In this document: piece by piece, positions 44,422 through 53,278 of the stretch
Position numbering within the stretch: position 1 is the stretch's first letter
How the letters are laid out: each line of letters starts with the position of its first letter
Source: Bradyrhizobium sp. KBS0727
GTDB taxonomy: Bacteria > Pseudomonadota > Alphaproteobacteria > Rhizobiales > Xanthobacteraceae
Assembly: GCF_005937885.2 (NCBI RefSeq)
Contig: NZ_CP042176.1
Coordinates: forward strand, 5,265,501-5,329,500
Direction: 5' to 3'
Length of the DNA stretch: 64,000 bases
Program-made: the position numbers and the translations under genes
Notes under the pieces: model-generated
What the model saw: the letters and a program-made list of their open reading frames with translations, nothing else
Database searches by the model: none
What the model was told of the DNA's origin: nothing

Positions 44422-45416
44422 GCGAGTTTCCCGTGCGCGCGCCCGAAACCAGCGAATCGCTGTTGCGCGTTACCGATCTGAAGAAGCATTTTGCCGTCAA
44501 GGGCGGACTGCTTTCGCGCGAGGTCGGGCGCGTTCACGCGGTGGATGGCGTGTCGTTCGCGGTGAAGCGCGGCGAGACGCTCGGACTGGTCGGCGAATCC
44601 GGCTGCGGCAAATCCACCACCGCCCGCTGCGTCATGCGGCTGATCGAGCCCAGCGAAGGCGAGATTATCTTCGACGGGCAGAACGTGCTGAACCTCGGCG
44701 GCGACGATCTGCGCGCGATGCGGCGCAACATCCAGATCGTATTCCAGGATCCGTTCGCCTCGCTCAATCCGCGCATGACCGTCGGCGCGATCCTCGGCGA
44801 AGCCTTCATCATCCACAAGCTCGCCTCCTCGGCCCGCGAGCGCGAGGAGCGTGTCGCGAGCCTGCTTCTCAAGGTCGGACTCAAGCCCGAGCACATGCGC
44901 CGCTACCCGCACGAATTTTCCGGCGGCCAGCGCCAGCGTATCGTGATCGCGCGTGCGCTCGCGGTCGAGCCCAAATTCATCGTCTGCGACGAGCCGGTTT
45001 CGGCGCTCGACGTTTCGATCCAGGCGCAGGTGATCAATCTGCTGGAAGACCTGCAGGCCGAAATGAACCTCACTTATCTGTTCGTGGCCCACGATCTGTC
45101 CGTCGTCGAGCATATCTCCGACCGCGTCGCGGTGATGTATCTCGGCCGCATCGTCGAGCTGGCCAGCGCCAGCGACCTCTACCGCCATCCGCAGCATCCC
45201 TATACGCAGGCGCTGCTCTCCGCCGTGCCGGTGCCGGACCCCAAGGTGAAACGCAAGCGGATCCGCCTGCAGGGCGACGTGCCAAGCCCGATGAACCCGC
45301 CGAAGGGCTGTCATTTCCACACCCGCTGCCCGATCGCCGAACCGCGCTGCCGCGAAGTTGCGCCCGAGCTGAAGCAGGGCAGCGACGGACATTTCGTGGC
45401 CTGCCATCTGGCGTGA
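44418..45416 (+). CDS. ABC transporter ATPase, DppF-like
   Basis: A 332-residue nucleotide-binding protein: Walker [10 protein letters not shown], signature FSGGQRQRI, Walker [13 protein letters not shown], and a C-terminal [14 protein letters not shown] cluster as in Dpp/Opp ATPases. Overlaps the preceding gene by 4 bases (ATGA). Last gene of the operon; a family C repeat follows. Confidence 0.94.
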   Translation: MSEFPVRAPETSESLLRVTDLKKHFAVKGGLLSREVGRVHAVDGVSFAVKRGETLGLVGESGCGKSTTARCVMRLIEPSEGEIIFDGQNVLNLGGDDLRAMRRNIQIVFQDPFASLNPRMTVGAILGEAFIIHKLASSAREREERVASLLLKVGLKPEHMRRYPHEFSGGQRQRIVIARALAVEPKFIVCDEPVSALDVSIQAQVINLLEDLQAEMNLTYLFVAHDLSVVEHISDRVAVMYLGRIVELASASDLYRHPQHPYTQALLSAVPVPDPKVKRKRIRLQGDVPSPMNPPKGCHFHTRCPIAEPRCREVAPELKQGSDGHFVACHLA

Positions 45417-45422
45417 GCCGAC

Positions 45423-45508
45423 CGTCATTGCGAGGAGCGTGGCGACGAAGCAATCCGTTTTTCCCCTTTTGCGGCGAGATGGATTGCTTCGCTTCGCTCG
45501 CAATGACG
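45423..45508. repeat. Intergenic inverted repeat, family C copy 2
   Basis: CGTCATTGCGAG at 45423-45434 and CTCGCAATGACG at 45497-45508, with inner GAAGCAATCC/GGATTGCTTC arms: the same design as 32852-32935. It lies 6 bp after the DppF-like stop, where it can serve as a terminator. Confidence 0.75.
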
Positions 45509-46082
45509 TTGTGAGACATACGTTCTTGATCTCGCGGCGCATCGCGCCCGAAGTTTTGAAAGAAATCCGTGCCCTCGAAATCAGAGGGCGCAGGGAAGAC
45601 CGGGTGCGCGCCGCACCCGCGGTCTCGCGCGCAAAACAGTGCATCAAACACGCGCACGAGCATGCAGGTTTGGCGGAAACACACCGGCCTTCCCTGCGCA
45701 ATGGCTTTACGGCTTATACGATTTCGTCCTGGTGACCGGCTTTCTTGCCACCATCATCAGCTTCGGCTTTCGCTTCCGCCAACTTGACGCCAGCACCGGG
45801 GCGTCGGACCCAAACGATTTCGCCGTACGCTCATGCCACGCTCGTCAGTCGCAGCCTTCGCGTCCATCGCATCCCACCGCACGTTCGTGACGATCGCGAT
45901 CGCCCCTCTTGTCGCGGTAGACGAGCGGAGTTGAACTCCTGATTTGCCCGACGGCGCAACGGAAATATTTTTGCGCCGAGCACTGGACAGACTTTGGTGA
46001 TTTGCCCGTCGTGCCAATTTGTCGCGGATGCCGGTGATTGACGCGCCGACAAATCAGACCCTGGAACAGGCGAAGCCCGCCG
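45509..46082. repeat. Non-coding region resembling a dispersed Bradyrhizobium repeat
   Basis: Reading frames here (for example 45569-45787) are rich in Arg, Ser, His and Pro and lack motifs. The text from GAGGGCGCAGGGAAGACCGG onward, and the later TTGAACTCCTGATTTGCCCG, resemble a degenerate multi-copy intergenic element often mis-called as hypothetical genes in Bradyrhizobium. I see no real gene. The identification is from memory of the family, not a comparison. Confidence 0.45.
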
Positions 46083-47267
46083 CTACACGATACGTTTATC
46101 CCGTAGTGCCGTGATCGTTGCCGCATCATAGCCGAGTTCGGCCAGCACCAGATTGGTGTGTTCGCCGAGCGTCGGCGGCCGCGTCACGATCTCGCCGGGC
46201 GTTTCCGACAGCCGTACCGCAGCGCGCGCCAGCGGCGCGGGTTTCGGCAGTCCCGGATAGTCGACGTCCTGCATGAAGCCGGCGGCGCGAATATGCGGAT
46301 GATCCAGCGCCTGTTGCGGGCTCAGGACGGGGCCTGCCGGAATCATCGCCTTGCCGAGGGTATCGAGCGCCTCCTGCGAGGTACGCTCGGCGCACCAGCG
46401 CGCCATCCGTTCGCTGATGACGGGACCGTTCTCGCCGCGCTTGAGATCGTCGGCAAAGCGTGGATCCTGTAGCCAGAACTCCTCACCCATCAGTTTGGCC
46501 CAGCGAATGAACAGCGGGTGGCCCGTCACCTGGCACAGCACCCAGCCGTCCTTGGTGCGGTAGATGTCGACGGGCGCCGCGGTCTGGCCGAGATTGCCGG
46601 TCGGAACGCGATTGGCCGCGATCACCGCCTGTTCGATCAGCGTCGAATTGGTAAAGGACAGCGCAGTCGCCAGCAGCGCGCCCTCGACGATCTGGCCGCG
46701 CCCCGACTTGGCCTTCTCCATCAGGGCCGCGAGCGTGCCGAACGCACAATGCAGCGCCGTTCCGAAATCGACCCAGTTGACGGCCGCCCGGTACGGCGGA
46801 TCGCCGGCGCCGGTCATATAGACCGCGCCCGACATCACCTGCCCGACGCCGTCGAAGCCGACGCGGTCGGACCATGGCCCTGGCCCGCCGAACGCGGTTG
46901 CCGTCGTTAGAATAATGTCCGGTTTGATCGCCTTCAGCGAATCGTAATCGAGCTTCATCGCCGCAAGCGTCTGCGGCGGCAGGTTGGCGACGACGACGTC
47001 TGCGGTCGCGATCAGCCGACGCATCACTTCCTGGCCCTCGGGCTTCATCGGATTGAGGGTGATGCACTTCTTGTTGCGGTTGATCTGCAGGAACAGCGCA
47101 CCCTCGCCGCCTTCGCCGACGGGAGCGACGAAGCGATCCTCGCTGCCATCGAGCTTTTCGACGCGGATGACTTCGGCGCCGAATTCGGCCAGCAAGGTCG
47201 CACAATACGGTCCCGCGATATAGCGCCCGAAATCCAGGACGCGAACGCCCTCCAGAACTCCCCCCAT
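46083..47267 (-). CDS. CaiB/BaiF family CoA-transferase
   Basis: A 394-residue class III CoA-transferase: GVRVLDFGRYIAGPYCATLLAEFGAEVIRVE at the N-terminus, FLQINRNKKCITLN, and ILTTATAFGGPGPWSDRVGFD, which are typical. They move CoA between carboxylic acids. It lies 54 bp downstream of the molybdenum hydroxylase gene in the same direction, so the two probably act on the same acid. Partner acid unknown. Confidence 0.9.
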   Translation of the reverse strand: MGGVLEGVRVLDFGRYIAGPYCATLLAEFGAEVIRVEKLDGSEDRFVAPVGEGGEGALFLQINRNKKCITLNPMKPEGQEVMRRLIATADVVVANLPPQTLAAMKLDYDSLKAIKPDIILTTATAFGGPGPWSDRVGFDGVGQVMSGAVYMTGAGDPPYRAAVNWVDFGTALHCAFGTLAALMEKAKSGRGQIVEGALLATALSFTNSTLIEQAVIAANRVPTGNLGQTAAPVDIYRTKDGWVLCQVTGHPLFIRWAKLMGEEFWLQDPRFADDLKRGENGPVISERMARWCAERTSQEALDTLGKAMIPAGPVLSPQQALDHPHIRAAGFMQDVDYPGLPKPAPLARAAVRLSETPGEIVTRPPTLGEHTNLVLAELGYDAATITALRDKRIV

Positions 47268-47321
47268 CGACCTACCTTTGCTTTCGTTTGGCTGAAGCGT
47301 TCTCTAATTGCGGGCAGCGAG

Positions 47322-49646
47322 TCAACCGTTCTGGCGTCCCCGCCGCGCCGCCTCGATCGCGTGCCAGATGCGGGAGGGCGTCGCCGGCATGTCGAGATGC
47401 GTCACGCCGAGCGGCGTCAGTGCATTCATTACGGCGTTCATGATGGTGGCGGGTGCGGCGATGGCGCCGGCCTGGCCGCTTCCTTTCACGCCGAGCCGGT
47501 TGGCGCTGCTTGGAAAATCGGGTGTCAGGGCGCCCTCGAACGAGGGAATATCGTCGGCACGCGGCAGCGCATAATCCATCAGCGATCCCGAAAGGATCTG
47601 GCCGGTCTCGCCGTCGTACAGCGCCTGCTCGAACAGCGCCTGCCCGATGCCTTGCACCACGCCGCCATGCACCTGCCCCAGCGTCAGGCGCGGATCGAGC
47701 AGGCGGCCGTAGTCATCGAAGATCACGTAACGCGCGAGCGTCACCTCGCCGGTCGCCGGGTCGATCTCGACTTCGGCGACATGGCACCCGTTGGGAAAGG
47801 TGTAGCGGTCGCAGAGATGGGTTGCCTTATGTGCGAGGCCGGGCGCGACGTCGTCGCTCGGCATCTGGTACGAGACGCGCGCCACCTCATCGACACTGAT
47901 CTCCTGCCCTGTCGCGGCCACGCGCAACAGGCCGGCTTCGTAGCTGACGGCATCGACGCTGGTTTGCAGCAGCCGCGCGGCCAGCCGTCGCGCATTCTCG
48001 ATCAGGCCTTCGGCCGCCATCAGCACCGCGGTGCCGCCCTGGTGCATGGAGCGCGCGCCGCCATGTCCGCCGCCGCTATCGAGATCGTCGGTATCGCCCT
48101 GCCGAAATCGAAATCGATCCAGCGGCAAACCAAGCGCGGCGGCCGCGATCTGGGCGTAGGTCGTTTCATGGCCCTGGCCATTGGAATGCGTGCCGACTTT
48201 TATATCGATCAGGCCGTCCTCACTGAAACCGACTTCCGCCACTTCATTGGGTTGACCCCGCGCGGTTTCGAGGAAGCAGGCATAACCTAGACCACGCAAG
48301 CGGCCTCGCGCGCGCGAACTCTTTTGGCGCGCCTTGAATCCCTCCACGGCCGCGACCGCGCAATCGATGGCGTGCGCAAAGCTGCCTTGCTCGATCGTGA
48401 GTCCCATCGCGCTTGCGTAGGGAAACCGGCTGACGATGTTCTTGCGCCGCAGCTTCAGCGCATCCATGCCGAGTTGGGCGGCGGCGATATCGATCAGGCG
48501 CTCGATCAGATAGTTCGCCTCGGGCTTGCCGGCGCCGCGATAGGCGTCGACCGGCGTGGTGTTGGTGAAGACGCCCTTCGCCTGAAATGCGATCAGCGGA
48601 ATGTCGTAAACGCCGCCCATCGCGCTTGCCATCGCCATGGTCGGCACGACCGGCGCCACCGTCGAGACATAGGCGCCCAGATTGGCGAGAACGTGTGTGT
48701 CGAGCGCGAGGAAGCGGCCGTTCCGATCGAGCGCCAGGCGCGCTCGGACGATGCTGTCGCGGCCATGCACGGAGGCGACGAAATCCTCGCCGCGCTCCCC
48801 GATCCAATTGACCGGACGGCCGAGGCGCCGCGCCGCCCACAGCACCAGCACCCATTCGGGATAGAGCACGTTCTTCATCCCGAAGCCGCCGCCGACGTCG
48901 GGAATAGTGACGCGAAGCTGTTGACGGGGGACGCGAAAAACCTGATCGGCGAGCAGGTCGCGGATCGCATGCGCACCGGCGGCGGACGCCGTCAGGTGCA
49001 GGCGGCCGCTCGACGCGTCGAACTCGCCGAGCGCACCGCGTGTTTCCAAGGGAGCCGCGACCACGCGGTTGTTGACCAGTTCGCATTCCACGACATGCGC
49101 GGCACTGCCGATCGCGGCTTCCACCGGACTGATTTCGCCGCGGTTGAACTGAAACGCAGAATTGTCCTTTGCCTCCGGCCAGATCGCCGGCGCTCCCGGC
49201 GTCACGGCGTCCGTGATCGCGACGACCGGCGCCAGCGGCTCATAGTCGACGACAACCGCCTCGGCGGCATCGCGGGCGCTTTCGATGCTTTCCGCGACCA
49301 CGAAGGCGACGGGTTCGCCGACATAGCGAACCACGTCGGCCGCCAGCGCGTGACAGGGCGGCACCACCAGCGGCATGGTCATCGGGATCTGGGTCGTCGC
49401 GCACGGCAGCGGGCCAATATGATCGGAAGCCAGATCGGCCCCCGTGAGTACGGCTACGACGCCGGGCATCCGGCGCGCCGCATCGACTTCAAGCTGGCGG
49501 ATGCGCGCATGCGCATGCGGCGAGCGAACGACAACGCCGTGAAGCGCGTTCGGCGTCGCCAGATCGGCGATGTAACGCCCGCTCCCCCTTACGAAGCGCG
49601 CGTCTTCAAGACGGTTGATACTGCGTCCCAGGAGCGGCTCGGTCAT
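47322..49646 (-). CDS. Molybdenum hydroxylase large subunit (CoxL/xanthine dehydrogenase family), orphan
   Basis: A 774-residue molybdopterin-binding subunit from the ATG at 49646 (MTEPLLGRSINRLED); a TTG at 49682 would add 12 residues without a ribosome binding site. Landmarks: FVRGSGRYIADL, GGGFGMKNVLYPEW, AYRGAGKPEANYLIERLID, GQGHETTYAQI, and GVKGSGQAGAIAAP with the G-x-K-(G/S) segment that precedes the usual catalytic region. The usual Glu of the GxGE signature reads Gln (GSGQAG), as in several CoxL-like branches. The FAD and 2Fe-2S subunit genes that normally accompany it are absent on either side. Confidence 0.87.
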   Translation of the reverse strand: MTEPLLGRSINRLEDARFVRGSGRYIADLATPNALHGVVVRSPHAHARIRQLEVDAARRMPGVVAVLTGADLASDHIGPLPCATTQIPMTMPLVVPPCHALAADVVRYVGEPVAFVVAESIESARDAAEAVVVDYEPLAPVVAITDAVTPGAPAIWPEAKDNSAFQFNRGEISPVEAAIGSAAHVVECELVNNRVVAAPLETRGALGEFDASSGRLHLTASAAGAHAIRDLLADQVFRVPRQQLRVTIPDVGGGFGMKNVLYPEWVLVLWAARRLGRPVNWIGERGEDFVASVHGRDSIVRARLALDRNGRFLALDTHVLANLGAYVSTVAPVVPTMAMASAMGGVYDIPLIAFQAKGVFTNTTPVDAYRGAGKPEANYLIERLIDIAAAQLGMDALKLRRKNIVSRFPYASAMGLTIEQGSFAHAIDCAVAAVEGFKARQKSSRARGRLRGLGYACFLETARGQPNEVAEVGFSEDGLIDIKVGTHSNGQGHETTYAQIAAAALGLPLDRFRFRQGDTDDLDSGGGHGGARSMHQGGTAVLMAAEGLIENARRLAARLLQTSVDAVSYEAGLLRVAATGQEISVDEVARVSYQMPSDDVAPGLAHKATHLCDRYTFPNGCHVAEVEIDPATGEVTLARYVIFDDYGRLLDPRLTLGQVHGGVVQGIGQALFEQALYDGETGQILSGSLMDYALPRADDIPSFEGALTPDFPSSANRLGVKGSGQAGAIAAPATIMNAVMNALTPLGVTHLDMPATPSRIWHAIEAARRGRQNG

Positions 49647-49782
49647 ATCAGGTTGTATGGAACTGGGCGTTCGTGAAGGCAAGTGCAGCCATGCTTCAAA
49701 ATGGTACCTTGAATGGTTGGAATAGTCGGTTGCCCTGCCCTAGTATTACAATAGTCGTGCATTCACACTCCGAGCCGCTTTC

Positions 49783-50673
49783 ATGCACCAGCCCTTCGAT
49801 CGTGCCGCCGAGGACCTCGGCAACGCCATCCACCTCGAACATGTCAACGTCCAGGTCCCCGATCAGCGCCTGGCGACGTTGTTTTACGTCGCGGGACTTG
49901 GGCTCACCCGCGATCCCTATCTGATGGTGTCCGACACCAACATGTGGGTCAATGTCGGCAGGAGCCAGTTTCATCTGCCGAGCGGAAGTGCGCAGGTGCT
50001 GCGCGGCCATACCGGCCTAGTGATCTCGGGCCGCGAGGCGCTGCTCGACCGGCTCGCTTCCGTCGCCAAAAAGCTCGAAGGCACCGCGTTCGCATTCGCC
50101 GAGCATAACGACTACGTCGAGGCGACCTGTCCGTGGGGCAATCGCCTGCGTTGCCACGAACCGGACGCCGATCGTTTCGGGCGCATCACGCTCGGCATTC
50201 CCTATGTCGAGTTCGACGTGCCCCTCGGGACCGCGTCGGCGATCTGCGCCTTCTATCCCGAGATCATGGGAATGCCGGCGGAACTGCACAACGGCGACGG
50301 CACCGTCGCTGTGGTGAAGACCGGCCACGGCCAGCATCTGCGGTTCCGCGAGACCGACCGGCCGCAGCGCGAATATGACGGCCACCATGTGCAGATCTAC
50401 ATCACGAATTTTTCCGGACCGCACCGGCGGCTGGCTGAACGCAACCTGATCTTCAGCGAGGACAACCCGTACCAGTACCGGTTTCGCGACCTCGTCGATC
50501 TCGCCAGCGGCAAGCACCTGTTCACGGTCGAGCACGAGGTGCGCAGTGCGACCCATCCGATGTTCATGCGGCCGATGGTCAACCGCAATCCGGCCCAGAA
50601 CAACCGCAACTACGCCTTCGGCCACGACCAGTGGCGCTGGGCGATGGGGCCGGACGAATACGACCGCCGATAG
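49783..50673 (+). CDS. VOC (glyoxalase/extradiol dioxygenase fold) family protein
   Basis: A 296-residue protein with two VOC half-modules: IHLEHVNVQVPDQRLATLFYVAGLG in the first and GIPYVEFDVPLGTASAICAFYPEIMGM in the second. DGHHVQIYI and HLFTVEHEVRSATHPMFMRP resemble metal-site strands. It is divergent from the molybdenum hydroxylase gene. Two AATAGTCG direct repeats (49721 and 49750) lie between the two genes. Activity unknown. Confidence 0.75.
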   Translation: MHQPFDRAAEDLGNAIHLEHVNVQVPDQRLATLFYVAGLGLTRDPYLMVSDTNMWVNVGRSQFHLPSGSAQVLRGHTGLVISGREALLDRLASVAKKLEGTAFAFAEHNDYVEATCPWGNRLRCHEPDADRFGRITLGIPYVEFDVPLGTASAICAFYPEIMGMPAELHNGDGTVAVVKTGHGQHLRFRETDRPQREYDGHHVQIYITNFSGPHRRLAERNLIFSEDNPYQYRFRDLVDLASGKHLFTVEHEVRSATHPMFMRPMVNRNPAQNNRNYAFGHDQWRWAMGPDEYDRR

Positions 50674-50771
50674 CCTCCCACGTCCTGTTAACCGGGCCTT
50701 GAAACCGGGTCTTGACTGTTATCCGGGCCTATTTGATGCTGCAGCGCACGATAACGTCAGGGTGAGCCGAA

Positions 50772-51260
50772 TTGCGAGACAGTAAATGGGATGAGCGGTT
50801 CATGCTACTGGCCCACCATCTGGCGGAATGGAGCATCGAGAAGGGACGGCGCGTCGGCGCCGTCATCGTCGGGCCCGATAACGAGATACGCTCGACCGGA
50901 TTCAACGGCCTGCCGCGCGGCGTGAACGATGCGGTGGAGGAACGCCACTCCCGCATTACCGGCGCGAAATACATCTGGAGCTGCCACGCCGAGCAGAACG
51001 CGATCTTCAACGCGGCCCGCACCGGGATCGCGCTCAAGGGCTGCGCGATCTACGTTCCCTGGTTTCCCTGCGTCGAATGCACCAAGGCGATCATTCAATC
51101 AGGGATCACGGAGGTCATCGGCTACGAACTCGACCGGCCCAACTCCAATTGGGCCCAGGATTTCGCCATCGCCAGCACCATGCTGAAGGAAGCCAATGTC
51201 ACCGTGCGCTTCATTCCGAGACTGGCCGAACTGCCGGACGTATCCGAAAACAATAGCTGA
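50772..51260 (+). CDS. dCMP/cytidine deaminase family protein
   Basis: A 162-residue zinc deaminase: CHAEQNAIFNAA carries the zinc histidine and catalytic glutamate, PWFPCVECTKAI the two zinc cysteines. The N-terminal SKWDERFMLLAHHLAEWS matches dCMP deaminases and begins at a TTG (50772-50774) preceded by GGTGAG; the first ATG (50802) would cut off this conserved part. It lies directly beside the URC-type genes in opposite orientation (convergent with the UPRT), where it could deaminate a cytosine nucleotide or the ring-opened pathway intermediate (inference). Confidence 0.85.
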   Translation: MRDSKWDERFMLLAHHLAEWSIEKGRRVGAVIVGPDNEIRSTGFNGLPRGVNDAVEERHSRITGAKYIWSCHAEQNAIFNAARTGIALKGCAIYVPWFPCVECTKAIIQSGITEVIGYELDRPNSNWAQDFAIASTMLKEANVTVRFIPRLAELPDVSENNS

Positions 51261-51290
51261 TCGCGACCACCCGAAGACGATTAGTCACAA

Positions 51291-51920
51291 TTACCGGGTG
51301 CCGTAGGCGCGGTCGCCGGCGTCGCCAAGGCCCGGCACGATAAAGGCGTCCTTGTCGAGCCCTTCGTCGATCGCGGCGAGCCAGACCGGCACATCCGGGT
51401 GAATACCGCGCATGCGCTCGATCCCTTGCGGCGAGGCGATCAGGCTGACCAGGCGGATATCGTTGGCTCCGCGCTCCTTGAGCCGGTCTACCGCCGCGAC
51501 GGACAGGTTGGCCGTCGCCAGCACCGGGGAGACCACGATCACGAGCCGCTCGTGCAGATCGCTCGGGGCCTTGAAGAAATATTCCACGGCGGTGAACGTT
51601 TCCGGCTCGCGATAGAGGCCGATATGGGCGACGCGCGCGGTCGGCACCAGGTCGAGCATGCCGTCGGCAAAGGTGACGCCGGCGCGCAGCACCGGCGCGA
51701 ACACCAGCTTCTTGCCGGATATCTCCGGCGACTTCATCTTCGCCAGCGGCGTCTCGATCTCGACATCGGCAAGCGGCAGATCGCGGGTCACCTCGTAGCA
51801 GAGCAGCATCCCGATCTCCTTGAGGAGTTCGCGAAACGACTTGGTCGAGGTATCCTTGCTGCGCAACAGTGTCAGCTTGTGCTGTACCAGCGGGTGGCTA
51901 ACGATCGTGACGCCTTCCAT
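51291..51920 (-). CDS. upp: Uracil phosphoribosyltransferase, divergent (URC-type)
   Basis: A 209-residue [42 protein letters not shown] (uracil/PRPP region), VEYFFKAP, and the C-terminal uracil-binding [15 protein letters not shown]. The PRPP loop, usually DPMLATGGS, is [10 protein letters not shown] here (residues 131-140): the acidic residue and one glycine are changed. The gene is followed by a palindromic repeat and then DUF1688 and GCHII-like genes, all on the minus strand. It would turn uracil into UMP as first step of uracil degradation by the URC route; ordinary salvage is the alternative. Confidence 0.88.
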   Translation of the reverse strand: MEGVTIVSHPLVQHKLTLLRSKDTSTKSFRELLKEIGMLLCYEVTRDLPLADVEIETPLAKMKSPEISGKKLVFAPVLRAGVTFADGMLDLVPTARVAHIGLYREPETFTAVEYFFKAPSDLHERLVIVVSPVLATANLSVAAVDRLKERGANDIRLVSLIASPQGIERMRGIHPDVPVWLAAIDEGLDKDAFIVPGLGDAGDRAYGTR

Positions 51921-51946
51921 GGCTTAATATCCCTGCTTCTTCTATT

Positions 51947-52022
51947 GAGCATGATCTCCGCGCAAACGCGTTCCGCGTTTGTCGCGAGGGAAAACCGGTG
52001 CCCACTTTTCCGGATCATGCTC
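51947..52022. repeat. Intergenic palindromic repeat, family D
   Basis: GAGCATGATC (51947-51956) and GATCATGCTC (52013-52022) are perfect 10-bp inverted ends of a 76-bp element with inner CAAACGCG/CGCGTTTG-type arms. Such elements are common between rhizobial genes. Its right end overlaps the DUF1688 stop codon by one base. Confidence 0.75.
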
Positions 52023-53278
52023 TAAAATACCGTACCGTCGCTGATGATCTTTATTGGGGGCGACGCGTCGGCGCGGCGATCGCGCGCCAGCCGCCGGCCC
52101 GCGGCCCAGGTGCCGCCTTCCAGAATTTTGGCCAGCGGTAGCGCGCCGGCATCGAGCCCAAGGCGGCGCCGCACGCCGTCAGCGACGCGATCGAGCAACG
52201 CCACCGTCAGCGCCCGCCACTCCACGACCAGCGGCGATCCCACATCGTGCTCGCGGGATGCATCGTCCGGATCGCGGAACGTCAGCACGCCGTGGTCGAC
52301 GAACAGTCCGCCGTTGCGATATTCGGCAAGGCCGGTCAGCCCGTCGATATCGGTCACATCGATGCCGGCCCGCTGCAGCGGTTCGATCAGCGAATAGGAA
52401 AGCCACTGCGACAGCTTGTGCAGCGGCATCAGTTGGCTGGTGGCGTCCCCGGTCGTCAGCATCGGATGCCGCCAGCAATCGCCGAGCGCGATGCCGCCGA
52501 GCGCCAGCCGCGACGGCCAGATCGGCCCGAATTCCCTGAGCAGCTCCGACAATATCGTCGGCGCCGGAAGCCTGCCATCGGCGGCCAGCGTTGCCAGCCG
52601 GTCGAACAGGCCGCCGGGCCGCGGCGTATCCTGGCTTGCAAAGACGCCCGGCTTCGCGGCCACCAGCCTGCCGAGGCCGCGCAACAAATTCACACGGCCC
52701 TCGAGGCCCACCAGCGGATTGTCCGCCGCGACCTGCATGCCGCGTTCGAGGTCGGCCACGGAAAAATTCGCCAGCACTTCGGCATCGACCCGCAGCGGAT
52801 GTCGGGAATCGGACGAGAAGACACCGCTCGTGAACATCGCAAGGCTGGCCAGCCCCAATCCCTCCGACCGACCGATCGCCGATCCGGTGACGGGATCGCG
52901 GTAACGCCACGAGGGGCCGGCGCCGGCGTCGAGGAAGACGCTGACCATGGCGAGATCGAATTCGGCACGGGCCCGCGCCGCCGGATCGGGCCACGCGATC
53001 CGGTCGGCCAGCTCAGCCCAGCGATCGACACCGTCAATCGCAAAATGCCGCCAGCGCGAATGAAACGGTATCGCCAGCGAGGGATAGGCCTTGCGCGTGG
53101 TCTCCACCACCAGCTCGGCGGTTGCGTCCATCCGATCGAAGTGGATGCGAAAGTTCGGAAGCCTGTCGTCGAGGCCGATCGCCAGCAGCCGATGGGCGCG
53201 CTGGCGAACTGCGCCGGCATTCAGCAACGACAACGCCGCCGCCGTCTCGGGATTTTCGACAGACACGGCCGTTCTCAA
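52022..53278 (-). CDS. DUF1688 family protein (URC4)
   Basis: A 418-residue cytoplasmic protein. The conserved blocks HFAIDGVDRWAEL, FDLAMVSVFLDAGAG, YRSEGLGLASLAMFTSGVF-like GRSEGLGLASLAMFTSG, HKLSQWLSYSLIEPL and GLTGLAEYRNGGLFVD mark DUF1688, the family of URC4 in the yeast Lachancea kluyveri, which is required for uracil catabolism by the URC pathway but has no assigned reaction. It overlaps the GCHII-like gene by 4 bases (ATGA at 53275-53278), so the two are coupled and encoded in one transcript ahead of upp. Confidence 0.88.
   Translation of the reverse strand: MRTAVSVENPETAAALSLLNAGAVRQRAHRLLAIGLDDRLPNFRIHFDRMDATAELVVETTRKAYPSLAIPFHSRWRHFAIDGVDRWAELADRIAWPDPAARARAEFDLAMVSVFLDAGAGPSWRYRDPVTGSAIGRSEGLGLASLAMFTSGVFSSDSRHPLRVDAEVLANFSVADLERGMQVAADNPLVGLEGRVNLLRGLGRLVAAKPGVFASQDTPRPGGLFDRLATLAADGRLPAPTILSELLREFGPIWPSRLALGGIALGDCWRHPMLTTGDATSQLMPLHKLSQWLSYSLIEPLQRAGIDVTDIDGLTGLAEYRNGGLFVDHGVLTFRDPDDASREHDVGSPLVVEWRALTVALLDRVADGVRRRLGLDAGALPLAKILEGGTWAAGRRLARDRRADASPPIKIISDGTVF

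Noticed and set aside
45569-45787. 72-codon frame with Arg/Ser/His-rich product
   Set aside because: Looks like the commonly mis-called repeat-derived hypothetical protein of Bradyrhizobium; no ribosome binding site or motif.
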